Shown: positions 1-4,799, counted from the first letter of the stretch. The stretch: 6,125 nt of DNA from Microcaldota archaeon (GCA_013331535.1 DUGF01000067.1:10815-16939); one strand, 5' to 3'. A program made the numbers and translations. Notes: generated by a model not told the origin, from the letters alone.

Positions 1-611
1 ACGATATCCAGCGGTTTTTGGTCAGAAGTGGTTTCGATATTATGAAGTATTTCCTCTTCTGACATGAATAAGTAAATCGCATCATGGAATTTTTTGTAAA
101 ATTTCTTCTGTTCAATGAGCTTCTGCGGCTGGTCAAAGAACATTTCAAATCCAGAATACATTCCGAACCATCCTGCCGGAACCAGGATTACCCCCAAGAA
201 ATTCAGTGGAAATTTTGTGAATCCATAAATATTCATGAGAAGCTCTATAGCAAGAACAACGAATCCAAACCCTACCCGTTGTATTCCTGAGTTCTGTCTT
301 TTTTCGACTTCCACTTCCACGTCCTTTATCTGTTTGTGGAAATAGTCCTTGAGTCTCTTTTTAATCAAACCCTCTATTTTCGCGTCTCGCAATGAAGCTG
401 GAAGTGAAAACCTTATTTCAAAATCTCCTTTCTTGGTTTCTATATACCTTTTTTGCATCTCACTGAGAAAATCATCAGAAAGCATACGCTGATTGAATGG
501 AGACGGGTCAAAATCAGAGAAAATATCGTCGTAATGGTCCAGTGCTATCTGGATCGAATTCAGGATTGATGATAATTTACCGTCTTCTATCTTCCTTGCA
601 AGCTCCGACAT
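1..611 (-). CDS. Conserved membrane protein with two membrane segments, 3' end outside window
   Basis: Reading the minus strand from the ATG at 611 gives 203 codons with no stop before the left edge, so the C-terminus is missing. Residues 1-27 lead into a motif DDIFSDFDPSPF (residues 28-39), followed by QRMLSDDFL. I recall similar FSDFDPRPY...ALSDDFL motifs from a conserved uncharacterised membrane family, but could not check. Residues 63-108 are charged and look cytoplasmic. Residues 113-131 and 134-159 are two hydrophobic segments, and the rest is charged and aromatic-rich. The start is chosen because the minus strand has a TATA-like TTTTAATC about 26 bases upstream, which would give a leaderless mRNA, and because it leaves a short N-terminus before the motif. 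The frame stays open further upstream to a GTG at 743, which would add 44 residues. Function unknown. Confidence 0.82.
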   Translation of the reverse strand, partial: MSELARKIEDGKLSSILNSIQIALDHYDDIFSDFDPSPFNQRMLSDDFLSEMQKRYIETKKGDFEIRFSLPASLRDAKIEGLIKKRLKDYFHKQIKDVEVEVEKRQNSGIQRVGFGFVVLAIELLMNIYGFTKFPLNFLGVILVPAGWFGMYSGFEMFFDQPQKLIEQKKFYKKFHDAIYLFMSEEEILHNIETTSDQKPLDI

Positions 612-632
612 GGTTTCATAGAGGAAGTTGGA

Positions 633-640
633 GATTAAAA
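633..640 (-). promoter_or_regulatory. TATA-like box for the leaderless membrane protein gene
   Basis: The minus strand reads TTTTAATC, with its centre about 26 bases before the ATG at 611. This is the archaeal box A distance to a transcription start at or next to the start codon. No Shine-Dalgarno sequence is seen. Support is positional only. Confidence 0.4.
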
Positions 641-681
641 GGTTTTTGATTTCGTATATCCCGAGACAAAAAAGTTTTTCC

Positions 682-722
682 AGTGAGCAAAGCTCACTAG
701 CTCTCCAGAAACTTCGTTTCTG
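682..722. repeat. Two tandem perfect hairpins in the spacer
   Basis: AGTGAGC (682-688) pairs with GCTCACT (692-698) across a three-base loop. CAGAAAC (706-712) pairs with GTTTCTG (716-722) across another three-base loop. They lie between the end of the epimerase gene and the preferred start of the membrane protein gene. Neither is followed by a T-run, so they do not look like simple terminators. The architecture (7-8 bp perfect stems, tiny loops, in tandem) resembles the paired hairpins inside the tRNA-Thr D-loop intron. The rest of 612-780 shows no other gene. Confidence 0.6.
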
Positions 723-780
723 AAGATGTCTCAATCTATTCACAACCCAACTGAGTAAATTCCAATATTACAAATCAGAC

Positions 781-1701
781 TTATTTAATTGGTTGTGAAT
801 ATTCAATCAGTTTTCCTATTCCTTCCTCAAGCGATACCTTTGCAGAGAATCCAAGCTTTGATTTTGTGAACGAGGTATCTGCCTGTGTGTGAGCAACGTA
901 GTTTTTCACTTTGTTTTCAACATATTGCGGTTCAAAAGATGTTCCGAGCTGGCGGTTCAAAATTTCAATCATTTCGTTTATCGAAACCGAGCGTCCGGTT
1001 CCAACATTGAAAATTCCGAATTCAAGCTGGCTTTTCATTGCAAGCAGGTTTGCCTCGACGATGTTGCTTACGAATACGAAATCGCGGGTCTGTTTGCCGT
1101 CTCCATAGACCACCGGCGGCTGTCCTTTCATCATTGCCCAAAGGAACTGCGTAACAAGATTTGCATATTTTCCCTTTGCTTCTTCGTGAGGCCCGTAAAC
1201 ACTGAAATATCTCAGTGCGATTATTTTCGTTCCATAAAGCTGATGATATAATGTTGCGACTCTTTCCATTGCCAATCTTGCCTCGCTGTAAAAGTCTGTT
1301 ACCTTAATTTGAGCATCTTCTCTGTGCGGAGGGGTTATTCCATTGTAAAGAGAAGAAGATGAGGCGAACACAAGTCGCGTTTTGTTCTTAGTGCAATATT
1401 CAAGTACGCTGATAAATTCCTCAAGCGCTTTTGCAGTAAGCGAGCGGTTTTCCTTATATAATGGAGAAGTAGAGTAAACCCCCTGGTGGAGTATGGTGTC
1501 AAACTTTTTTCCGCTTGCGAGCTTTTCAATATCTCCTGAGTTTCCGCGAATGAATTCTATTTTGTCCCGCACTCCAGCGAGATTGTTTTCGCTTCCGGTG
1601 TTAAGGCAATCTATTACAGTGACGGAGTGGCCTTCCGAAACAAGTCTTTCAACAATATTTGAGCCGATGAAACCCGCGCCGCCAGTGACTAGAACTTCCA
1701 T
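781..1701 (-). CDS. NAD-dependent nucleotide-sugar epimerase/dehydratase (extended SDR)
   Basis: A 306-residue protein, normal length for UDP-glucose 4-epimerase-like extended short-chain dehydrogenases. The N-terminal Rossmann fold shows TGGAGFIG (residues 6-13), the NAD-binding glycine motif, and Asp31 at the end of strand 2 for the adenosine ribose. The serine motif ASSSSLYN (113-120) supplies the catalytic Ser. Tyr138 is the expected catalytic Tyr, but the usual YxxxK is Y-S-E-A-R, so Arg142 replaces the Lys. GDGKQTRDFVFVSN (200-213) and NVGTGRSVS (232-240) are the usual C-terminal substrate-domain motifs. It probably acts in the cytoplasm on a nucleotide-activated sugar for surface glycans; the exact substrate cannot be read. 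The start at 1701 puts the Rossmann strand at the N-terminus. An ATG five codons upstream (1716) is possible; the longer open frame runs into tRNA-Thr and is rejected. Confidence 0.9.
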   Translation of the reverse strand: MEVLVTGGAGFIGSNIVERLVSEGHSVTVIDCLNTGSENNLAGVRDKIEFIRGNSGDIEKLASGKKFDTILHQGVYSTSPLYKENRSLTAKALEEFISVLEYCTKNKTRLVFASSSSLYNGITPPHREDAQIKVTDFYSEARLAMERVATLYHQLYGTKIIALRYFSVYGPHEEAKGKYANLVTQFLWAMMKGQPPVVYGDGKQTRDFVFVSNIVEANLLAMKSQLEFGIFNVGTGRSVSINEMIEILNRQLGTSFEPQYVENKVKNYVAHTQADTSFTKSKLGFSAKVSLEEGIGKLIEYSQPIK

Positions 1702-1733
1702 ATGAATTACCCGCATTTTGTTTATGCACAAAC

Positions 1734-1743
1734 CAATAAAATA
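1734..1743 (-). promoter_or_regulatory. TATA-like box for the epimerase gene
   Basis: The minus strand reads TATTTTATTG just past the 3' end of tRNA-Thr. A start about 26 bases downstream falls near 1712, giving either a leader of about 11 bases to the ATG at 1701 or almost none to the ATG at 1716. The T-rich stretch could equally terminate the tRNA transcript, and read-through from the tRNA is possible. Confidence 0.4.
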
Positions 1744-1781
1744 CAAGCCCCAAGAGAGATTTGAACTCCCGACCTCCTCCT

Positions 1782-1834
1782 TACCAGCATCCTGCACCCC
1801 GCATTATGTTTCGGAGGGGGTTTGGGCGGAATGA
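1782..1834 (-). other. tRNA-Thr intron at position 37/38 (53 bases)
   Basis: A BHB fold can be drawn. The loop bases CTCG (1840-1837) face CTGG (1787-1784), with one mismatch. On one side is a three-base bulge TAT (1836-1834) and on the other a three-base bulge TAA (1783-1781). The intron helix continues as CAT/ATG (1833-1831 with 1790-1788). Cutting after the second base of each bulge leaves A37 joined to A38. This is the standard archaeal tRNA intron position. Confidence 0.75.
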
Positions 1835-1854
1835 TACGAGAGAGGCGCTCTACC

Positions 1855-1899
1855 GTTGCTTGCCTTGCAAGCAAATCTTGAAAGATTTCTTTCAAGGCT
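1855..1899 (-). other. tRNA-Thr D-loop insertion, probable intron, with two tandem hairpins
   Basis: The D-loop is 51 bases between intact D-stem halves, against about 8 normally. It contains two perfect 8 bp hairpins: CTTGAAAG/CTTTCAAG (1877-1884 with 1889-1896, four-base loop) and TTGCTTGC/GCAAGCAA (1856-1863 with 1867-1874, three-base loop). An alternative pairing joins GCCTTG (1862-1867) with CAAGGC (1893-1898). I could not place a clean BHB, so the exact cut sites are open by a few bases. Confidence 0.6.
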
Positions 1900-1943
1900 C
1901 TGAGCTATTGGGGCTATCCTGAGCCAAAGTAATACTCTGGCTC

Positions 1944-1951
1944 AATCTATA
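1944..1951 (-). promoter_or_regulatory. TATA-like box for tRNA-Thr
   Basis: The minus strand reads TATAGATT, about 35 bases before the tRNA 5' end. The other two tRNA genes have similar boxes about 32 bases upstream. It lies at the inner edge of an inverted-repeat arm (1948-1961). A 7 bp inverted repeat, TGAGCCA (1920-1926) with TGGCTCA (1938-1944), sits between box and tRNA. Confidence 0.4.
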
Positions 1952-2011
1952 CTGAACCAACGACATAAAACCAATGATCGTAAATCGGAATTACTTAGTT
2001 GGTTCAGTATA
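1948..2011. repeat. Perfect 14 bp inverted repeat with a 36-base centre
   Basis: TATACTGAACCAAC (1948-1961) is the exact reverse complement of GTTGGTTCAGTATA (1998-2011). Each arm read outward is GTTGGTTCAGTATA, ending in a TATA-like core. The left arm faces tRNA-Thr on the minus strand; the right arm faces 2012 onward on the plus strand. It may be twin divergent promoters, or the ends of a small hairpin element. No terminator-like T-run follows either arm. Confidence 0.7.
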
Positions 2012-2030
2012 ACAAGAAAACGTTGCGGGA

Positions 2031-2153
2031 TTGGAATTAAAAATCCGTCGATTTTCACCAGTTTATTTGACTGATGAATCTAGGAAATATCTCGTGGTGA
2101 AATTCGTCATCTGTCAAAATTCTATGGAGTTCCACGAGATTCATCTGCGATAA
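2031..2153 (+). CDS. Doubtful 40-residue open frame in a structured spacer
   Basis: From a TTG at 2031 the plus strand codes for 40 residues beginning MELKIRRFSPVYLTDE and ends at TAA 2151-2153. The right arm of the 14 bp inverted repeat places a TATA-like core about 22 bases before the TTG, which would fit a leaderless start. No Shine-Dalgarno sequence or recognised domain is seen. The frame overlaps several strong inverted repeats, so the region may instead be a non-coding RNA, or nothing transcribed. Confidence 0.18.
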   Translation: MELKIRRFSPVYLTDESRKYLVVKFVICQNSMEFHEIHLR

Positions 2154-2193
2154 GAATGGTTGGCGAGCATTTTGACATCGTGCGGAAGCGCGA
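2053..2193 (+). ncRNA. Candidate structured RNA region with competing stems
   Basis: This gene-free stretch holds several perfect inverted repeats. TTTCACCA (2053-2060) pairs with TGGTGAAA (2095-2102). ATCTCGTGG (2089-2097) pairs with CCACGAGAT (2132-2140) and overlaps the first stem, so the two exclude each other. TGTCAAAAT (2112-2120) pairs with ATTTTGACA (2169-2177). TCGTGC/GCGCGA (2178-2183 with 2188-2193) closes a GGAA tetraloop and contains a T-G pair that works only on the plus strand. This suggests a plus-strand RNA, possibly driven from the right arm of the 1948-2011 repeat. It matches no RNA family I recognise and is not tRNA-like. Confidence 0.3.
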
Positions 2194-2197
2194 ACAT

Positions 2198-3448
2198 CTA
2201 TAGTGCCCAGTCCGTTGATGCAGGTTGCGGTTCAACTCTATTACGTCCGTTTCTTTTTGCCTGGTAGAGCATCTGGTCCGCTCTTTCCATTAATAAGCGC
2301 CAGGTTTCTGCTCCGATGTCTGTTACTTTTTCTATGCACTGTGAAAGGCTTGCAACACCAAAACTGCAGGTTACTTCGTCTACGTTATTCTCTATTTCGC
2401 TGCAGGCGCGTTCTACTGCCATCCTGAGTCTGTCTGCCATTTTTATTGCTCCATCGATTTCGGTTATTGCAATAATCGCAAATTCTTCTCCCCCATATCT
2501 CGCAACCACATCAAAGACGGGATTCTCCTTTATGATCGCCCTGCCTTCTTTCCTTGCAATTCTCTGCTCGTTTCTGACACCATTCATGAGAACATCTGCG
2601 ACTATTCCGAGTACAGTATCACCCACAAGATGTCCGTGTTTGTCATTTATTCTTTTAAAATAATCTATATCTACCATAACAATTGAAATATCAGGAATTC
2701 TTCCTTCCCTAACTGCCCTAAGTGCTCTGTTTAGTTCAGTCTTGAATTCTTTTTTTCTCATTAGTTTGGTAAGGGCATCAGTTCCTGCTTCGAGTTTTGC
2801 TGAGATTCCGGTTGAAAGAAGGGACATAACCAGCATAATTTCCAGTATCCTTTCTGCTTCAGTTACGCAGGTCGAATCTTTCCAAAAAAGATTGTTTCCT
2901 TCAAACGAAAGAACCCCCAATTTTTCAGAAGTTTCGCCCTCTACTTCTGTGTATAACGGAAGAAGTATCTGCTGAGTAGTGGAAGGAGTAATAAGTTCAA
3001 ATATGCGAGGCGTATAATCCTCTTCATCCGTTGTAAATCTGAATGCGGTTCTTCCATCTGAAAATATAAATGACATATTGTCCCGCAATGCGATTGCCGG
3101 ATGAAGTAGGCCTGCATCACTTAATCTGTTTCGGTCATCTTCTGCGGAAACTACTTTGTATGGAAGGATCCCCCTCGCCTTTTGTTCATCAGTTAATTCA
3201 ATTCTTACTACCTTTGATGAGAATGTCAATTCACTTGCTGTAGTTGTCGATCCATTTTCCTGGTTTCCTGCGCGTACAAGATGAAGCGATGCTGATTCTG
3301 CGCCTTCAAGCTCTCCGAGAATTCTTGCAAAATGGGCATTAAACCCATCCCATCTCCTGGTGAGTCGCCTTTCTACTTTATGAATTCTTGCAAGTGTGCC
3401 CGGAGTTGCATTAAGACCCGGAACTGGTAGAATCAGTTGAGTTGCCAT
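2198..3448 (-). CDS. GAF-like/GGDEF protein, predicted diguanylate cyclase
   Basis: A 416-residue soluble protein with no signal peptide or membrane segment. Residues from about 30 to 215 look like a GAF-type sensor; the strand pair around LLPLYTEVEG and KLGVLSFEGN (162-185) is typical. The linker TDALTKLMRKKEF (223-235) opens a GGDEF domain. It has metal-binding DIDYFKRIND (260-269), HGHLVGD (271-277), an intact signature GGEEF (319-323) and the usual C-terminal ADQMLYQAKRNGRNRV (390-405). Family knowledge predicts condensation of two GTP into cyclic di-GMP. The inhibitory RxxD site before the signature is PVFD (310-313), so it is absent, and residues 289-309 form an insertion not usual there. 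GGDEF proteins are uncommon in archaea. The ATG at 3448 is about 27 bases from a TTTATAAAT box, so the mRNA should be leaderless. No EAL partner is in the window. Confidence 0.9.
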   Translation of the reverse strand: MATQLILPVPGLNATPGTLARIHKVERRLTRRWDGFNAHFARILGELEGAESASLHLVRAGNQENGSTTTASELTFSSKVVRIELTDEQKARGILPYKVVSAEDDRNRLSDAGLLHPAIALRDNMSFIFSDGRTAFRFTTDEEDYTPRIFELITPSTTQQILLPLYTEVEGETSEKLGVLSFEGNNLFWKDSTCVTEAERILEIMLVMSLLSTGISAKLEAGTDALTKLMRKKEFKTELNRALRAVREGRIPDISIVMVDIDYFKRINDKHGHLVGDTVLGIVADVLMNGVRNEQRIARKEGRAIIKENPVFDVVARYGGEEFAIIAITEIDGAIKMADRLRMAVERACSEIENNVDEVTCSFGVASLSQCIEKVTDIGAETWRLLMERADQMLYQAKRNGRNRVEPQPASTDWAL

Positions 3449-3470
3449 ATATGTATATTTGTCTTTTCTT

Positions 3471-3480
3471 ATTTATAAAG
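3471..3480 (-). promoter_or_regulatory. TATA box of the GGDEF gene
   Basis: The minus strand reads CTTTATAAAT, a near-consensus archaeal box A, centred about 27 bases before the ATG at 3448, which predicts a leaderless transcript. Immediately upstream, CGGTTCAACCCG (3485-3496) is an imperfect palindrome at the BRE position and could be an operator. Confidence 0.6.
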
Positions 3481-3501
3481 GTAACGGTTCAACCCGAAAC
3501 C

Positions 3502-3520
3502 AAGAGAAAAAGAAAAAAAG
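3502..3520 (-). terminator. Oligo-T terminator of tRNA-Ser
   Basis: Directly after the discriminator base the minus strand runs C-TTTTTTT-C-TTTTT-CTCTT. Such T-tracts without a hairpin end transcription in archaea. Confidence 0.65.
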
Positions 3521-3534
3521 CGCTGGAGAGAGGA

Positions 3535-3633
3535 TTTTCAGTTCCCAGCCATCGGTTTTCTGTTTTTAGTAAAACATAATGGCTTTGGGGGGAAGCACTT
3601 TTGCCATGATAAACTCTTTGTCAAAAGGGCTCG
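3535..3633 (-). other. tRNA-Ser T-loop intron (about 99 bases)
   Basis: The T-stem halves are intact but the loop is 106 bases. Joining TTCAAA to T gives a normal TTCAAAT loop; repeated A's leave the junction free by up to three bases. GTTC (3640-3637) can pair with GAAC (3544-3541). Next to it are a three-base bulge AAA (3636-3634) and the helix CGAGCC/GGCTGG (3633-3628 with 3550-3545, one mismatch), close to a BHB arrangement. Confidence 0.72.
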
Positions 3634-3663
3634 TTTGAACCTCTAATCCACGAGGGATCGGTT

Positions 3664-3684
3664 TTCAATTGTCTTTCAAGACAG
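3664..3684 (-). other. tRNA-Ser intron at position 37/38 (21 bases)
   Basis: Removing these 21 bases joins A37 (3685) to A38 (3663) and gives a seven-base loop CTCGAAA. TCGA (3689-3686) can pair with TTGA (3668-3665) as the central four-pair helix, and TGTCT/AGACA (3683-3679 with 3674-3670) forms the intron hairpin, consistent with a BHB. Confidence 0.78.
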
Positions 3685-3716
3685 TTCGAGACCGACGCAC
3701 TACCAGGTTGAACTGC

Positions 3717-3848
3717 GTCTCCGGTTTTCAGTTTTGAGTCTCGCGAAAGAATTACAAGACACAGGACTCTAGACCCAAGACGCAATTATGCGACTCCAGC
3801 GTGAGCGCTAGCGAACGATGGAGGTATTGAAACAACAGTTTCAATCTG
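3717..3848 (-). other. tRNA-Ser insertion between acceptor stem and D-arm (about 131 bases)
   Basis: The only upstream matches to the 3' acceptor strand lie far from the D-arm, so the gene is split near positions 8-9. The insert may be one intron of about 131 bases, or two if the duplicated GCTGGAGTC at 3800-3792 marks an internal junction. Its 3' flank resembles acceptor sequence (CCGGAG, 3723-3718), which makes the boundary ambiguous. No clean BHB was found. Confidence 0.5.
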
Positions 3849-3857
3849 ACTCCAGCG
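3792..3857. repeat. 10 bp direct repeat flanking a hairpin in the tRNA-Ser 5' region
   Basis: GACTCCAGCG occurs at 3792-3801 and again at 3848-3857. On the minus strand both copies contain the tRNA acceptor strand GCTGGAG. Between them lie a perfect 8 bp inverted repeat, ATTGAAAC/GTTTCAAT (3826-3833 with 3838-3845), and the palindrome CGCTAGCG (3805-3812). The arrangement resembles a small insertion with a duplicated target. Confidence 0.7.
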
Positions 3858-3880
3858 AATATCTAAATTAGGGTTGCAAT

Positions 3881-3893
3881 CCTCTTTTATTCC
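3881..3893. promoter_or_regulatory. Shared AT-rich promoter patch for tRNA-Ser and TIM
   Basis: On the minus strand GGAATAAAAGAGG lies about 32 bases before the tRNA-Ser 5' end at 3856. On the plus strand the same bases include TTTTATT (3885-3891), about 27 bases before the TIM ATG at 3915, which would make that mRNA leaderless. One patch may therefore serve two divergent genes. Confidence 0.45.
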
Positions 3894-3914
3894 TTTACCT
3901 CCAAATATTTGATT

Positions 3915-4568
3915 ATGATAGTCCTTAACCTGAAGACATACGACCGAACACTTGAAAAAGCACTTTATTTCACGGACATTGTCAGCGAGGTCGTTGCGGA
4001 AACAGGAGTTAGAATTGTTATCTGTCCGCCGGCACCATTTCTCAGTGATGCCGCAGAGCGGTTCTCCGACGTTTTTGCGCAGCATGTTGATGCGGAAAGC
4101 CCCGGGGCATTTACTGGTTCTGTTCCTGCGGAACTGCTTAAACGAATGAAAGTAAAAGGCTCTATTGTTAATCACTCGGAGAAAAAGCTTCGTCCGCATG
4201 ATAAGATAAAGGCAACTATCGAGAGACTTCACCAGAATGCGCTTGAAGGACTGGTTTGCGCAGAAAGTGCAAAGGAAGCAGAACTCGTAGCATCTTTTCA
4301 TCCAACTTATATTGCAATCGAACCGCCAGAATTGATCGGTAGTGGGGTAAGCGTTTCAAATGCAAAACCGGAAATCGTCACGGAAACAATAAAGAAAATC
4401 AAAGCGGTAAATGACATGATTCCAGTTCTGTGCGGTGCTGGGGTAAGCAATGCTGAAGACGTGAAAAAGGCGCTTGGTCTTGGCGTTGATGGGATTTTGC
4501 TTGCAAGCGCATTTGTCAAAGCAGAAGATCCGAAGAAATTCCTTAGCGGGCTTGCTGAGATGTTTTGA
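3915..4568 (+). CDS. tpiA: Triosephosphate isomerase, archaeal type
   Basis: A 217-residue protein, close to the 220-230 residues of archaeal TIM and shorter than the roughly 250 of bacterial enzymes. It interconverts dihydroxyacetone phosphate and glyceraldehyde 3-phosphate in the cytoplasm. The catalytic set is complete: Asn5 and Lys7 in NLKTY, His87 in NHSE (86-89) and Glu136 in IAIEPPELIG (133-142). The phosphate-binding loops are GSG (142-144), CGAGVSN (173-179) and GILLASAF (193-200). The ATG at 3915 is chosen because it puts Asn-Lys at residues 5 and 7 and sits at the leaderless distance from a TATA-like patch. A TTG two codons earlier (3909) would also be in frame. No Shine-Dalgarno sequence is seen. 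A small membrane protein gene follows after 37 bases and may be co-transcribed. Confidence 0.95.
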   Translation: MIVLNLKTYDRTLEKALYFTDIVSEVVAETGVRIVICPPAPFLSDAAERFSDVFAQHVDAESPGAFTGSVPAELLKRMKVKGSIVNHSEKKLRPHDKIKATIERLHQNALEGLVCAESAKEAELVASFHPTYIAIEPPELIGSGVSVSNAKPEIVTETIKKIKAVNDMIPVLCGAGVSNAEDVKKALGLGVDGILLASAFVKAEDPKKFLSGLAEMF

Positions 4569-4596
4569 TATTCTGCGTTTGGTATAGATATTATGT

Positions 4597-4600
4597 GGTG
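4597..4600 (+). promoter_or_regulatory. Shine-Dalgarno GGTG for the small membrane protein
   Basis: GGTG lies five bases before the ATG at 4606 and matches the archaeal anti-Shine-Dalgarno. It is the clearest ribosome site in the window, which suits an internal gene of a TIM operon, whereas TIM itself appears leaderless. Confidence 0.6.
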
Positions 4601-4605
4601 AATAA

Positions 4606-4791
4606 ATGGGCTTACAAACTTTTACCGGTGTTGGCGTGATGGCGGTTGGCGGTGGAATGCTTGCACTTGGGCTATTCAGCAACATGCCCATCAATCCGAT
4701 TCAGGGGATCCCTTCTGCAACATGGATGGTAGCAGGGGGCATAATGGCCGGAGTGGGGGCAGGGCTTGCGGCCACGGACCAGAGAATCTGA
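4606..4791 (+). CDS. Small glycine-rich two-helix membrane protein
   Basis: 61 residues, not recognised. Residues 7-25 and 37-56 are hydrophobic, rich in Gly, Ala and Met, and of membrane-spanning length, joined by a short Asn/Pro loop (NMPINPIQGIP). Gly-rich faces (AVGGG, GGIMAGVGAG) suggest tightly packed helices or oligomers. The C-terminus is short and polar (TDQRI). The GGTG ribosome site five bases before the ATG supports real translation. It follows the TIM gene by 37 bases on the same strand, so the two may form an operon, but no functional link to glycolysis can be read. Confidence 0.75.
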   Translation: MGLQTFTGVGVMAVGGGMLALGLFSNMPINPIQGIPSATWMVAGGIMAGVGAGLAATDQRI

Positions 4792-4799
4792 TGCTCTTA

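Larger units (their letters stand above)
1746..1914 (-). tRNA. tRNA-Thr(CGU) with two introns
   Basis: Read on the minus strand. The acceptor strands GCCCCAA (1914-1908) and TTGGGGC (1753-1747) pair perfectly, and the discriminator is T (1746), the base expected for archaeal tRNA-Thr. The D-stem is GCTC (1905-1902) with GAGC (1850-1847). The anticodon stem is CCTCT (1845-1841) with GGAGG (1780-1776). The loop begins C-T-CGT-A, giving anticodon CGU at 1838-1836. The T-stem GGGAG/CTCTC encloses an intact TTCAAAT loop. Two stretches interrupt the molecule: about 53 bases at the standard 37/38 site, and about 43 bases within the D-loop between AG and GGTA. Removing both leaves a normal-sized tRNA. 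The epimerase gene follows 44 bases downstream on the same strand. Confidence 0.9.
3521..3856 (-). tRNA. tRNA-Ser(CGA) interrupted by at least three insertions
   Basis: Read on the minus strand. Acceptor GCTGGAG (3856-3850) pairs perfectly with CTCCAGC (3528-3522), and the discriminator is G (3521), as in archaeal tRNA-Ser. A D-arm with AACCTGGTA lies at 3716-3697. The anticodon stem is TCGGT (3695-3691) with ACCGA (3662-3658), and anticodon CGA is at 3688-3686. A 13-base type II variable arm forms TCC/GGA (3657-3655 with 3649-3647). The T-stem AGAGG (3644-3640) pairs with CCTCT (3533-3529). Insertions lie between acceptor and D-arm (about 131 bases), at 37/38 (21 bases) and in the T-loop (about 99 bases). 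A second GCTGGAG copy at 3800-3794 is an alternative 5' end, but the TATA-like box at 3885-3891 fits 3856. The D-stem pairing is imperfect (GCA/TGC or GTTC/GTGC). Confidence 0.82.

Noticed and set aside
84..290. 68-codon plus-strand open frame
   Set aside because: It lies opposite the membrane protein frame, which has coherent motifs and membrane segments, and has no ribosome site.
612..743. Membrane protein starting at GTG 743
   Set aside because: The frame is open and a TATA-like sequence lies near 765, but the extra 44 residues contain two perfect hairpins at DNA level, and the ATG at 611 has its own well-spaced box. Kept only as an alternative.
1702..1797. In-frame N-terminal extension of the epimerase to an ATG at 1797
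   Set aside because: It runs through the 3' part of tRNA-Thr, adds 32 residues before the Rossmann strand and has no support; the ATG at 1701 fits the family.
1915..2197. A further intron-containing tRNA
   Set aside because: No acceptor pair, D-arm GGTA/T-arm TTCRA combination or anticodon stem could be assembled on either strand.
3786..4301. 171-codon minus-strand open frame opposite TIM
   Set aside because: It is antisense to a complete TIM with all catalytic residues and continues into the tRNA-Ser gene; the composition is Cys/Arg/Phe-rich, typical of a shadow frame.
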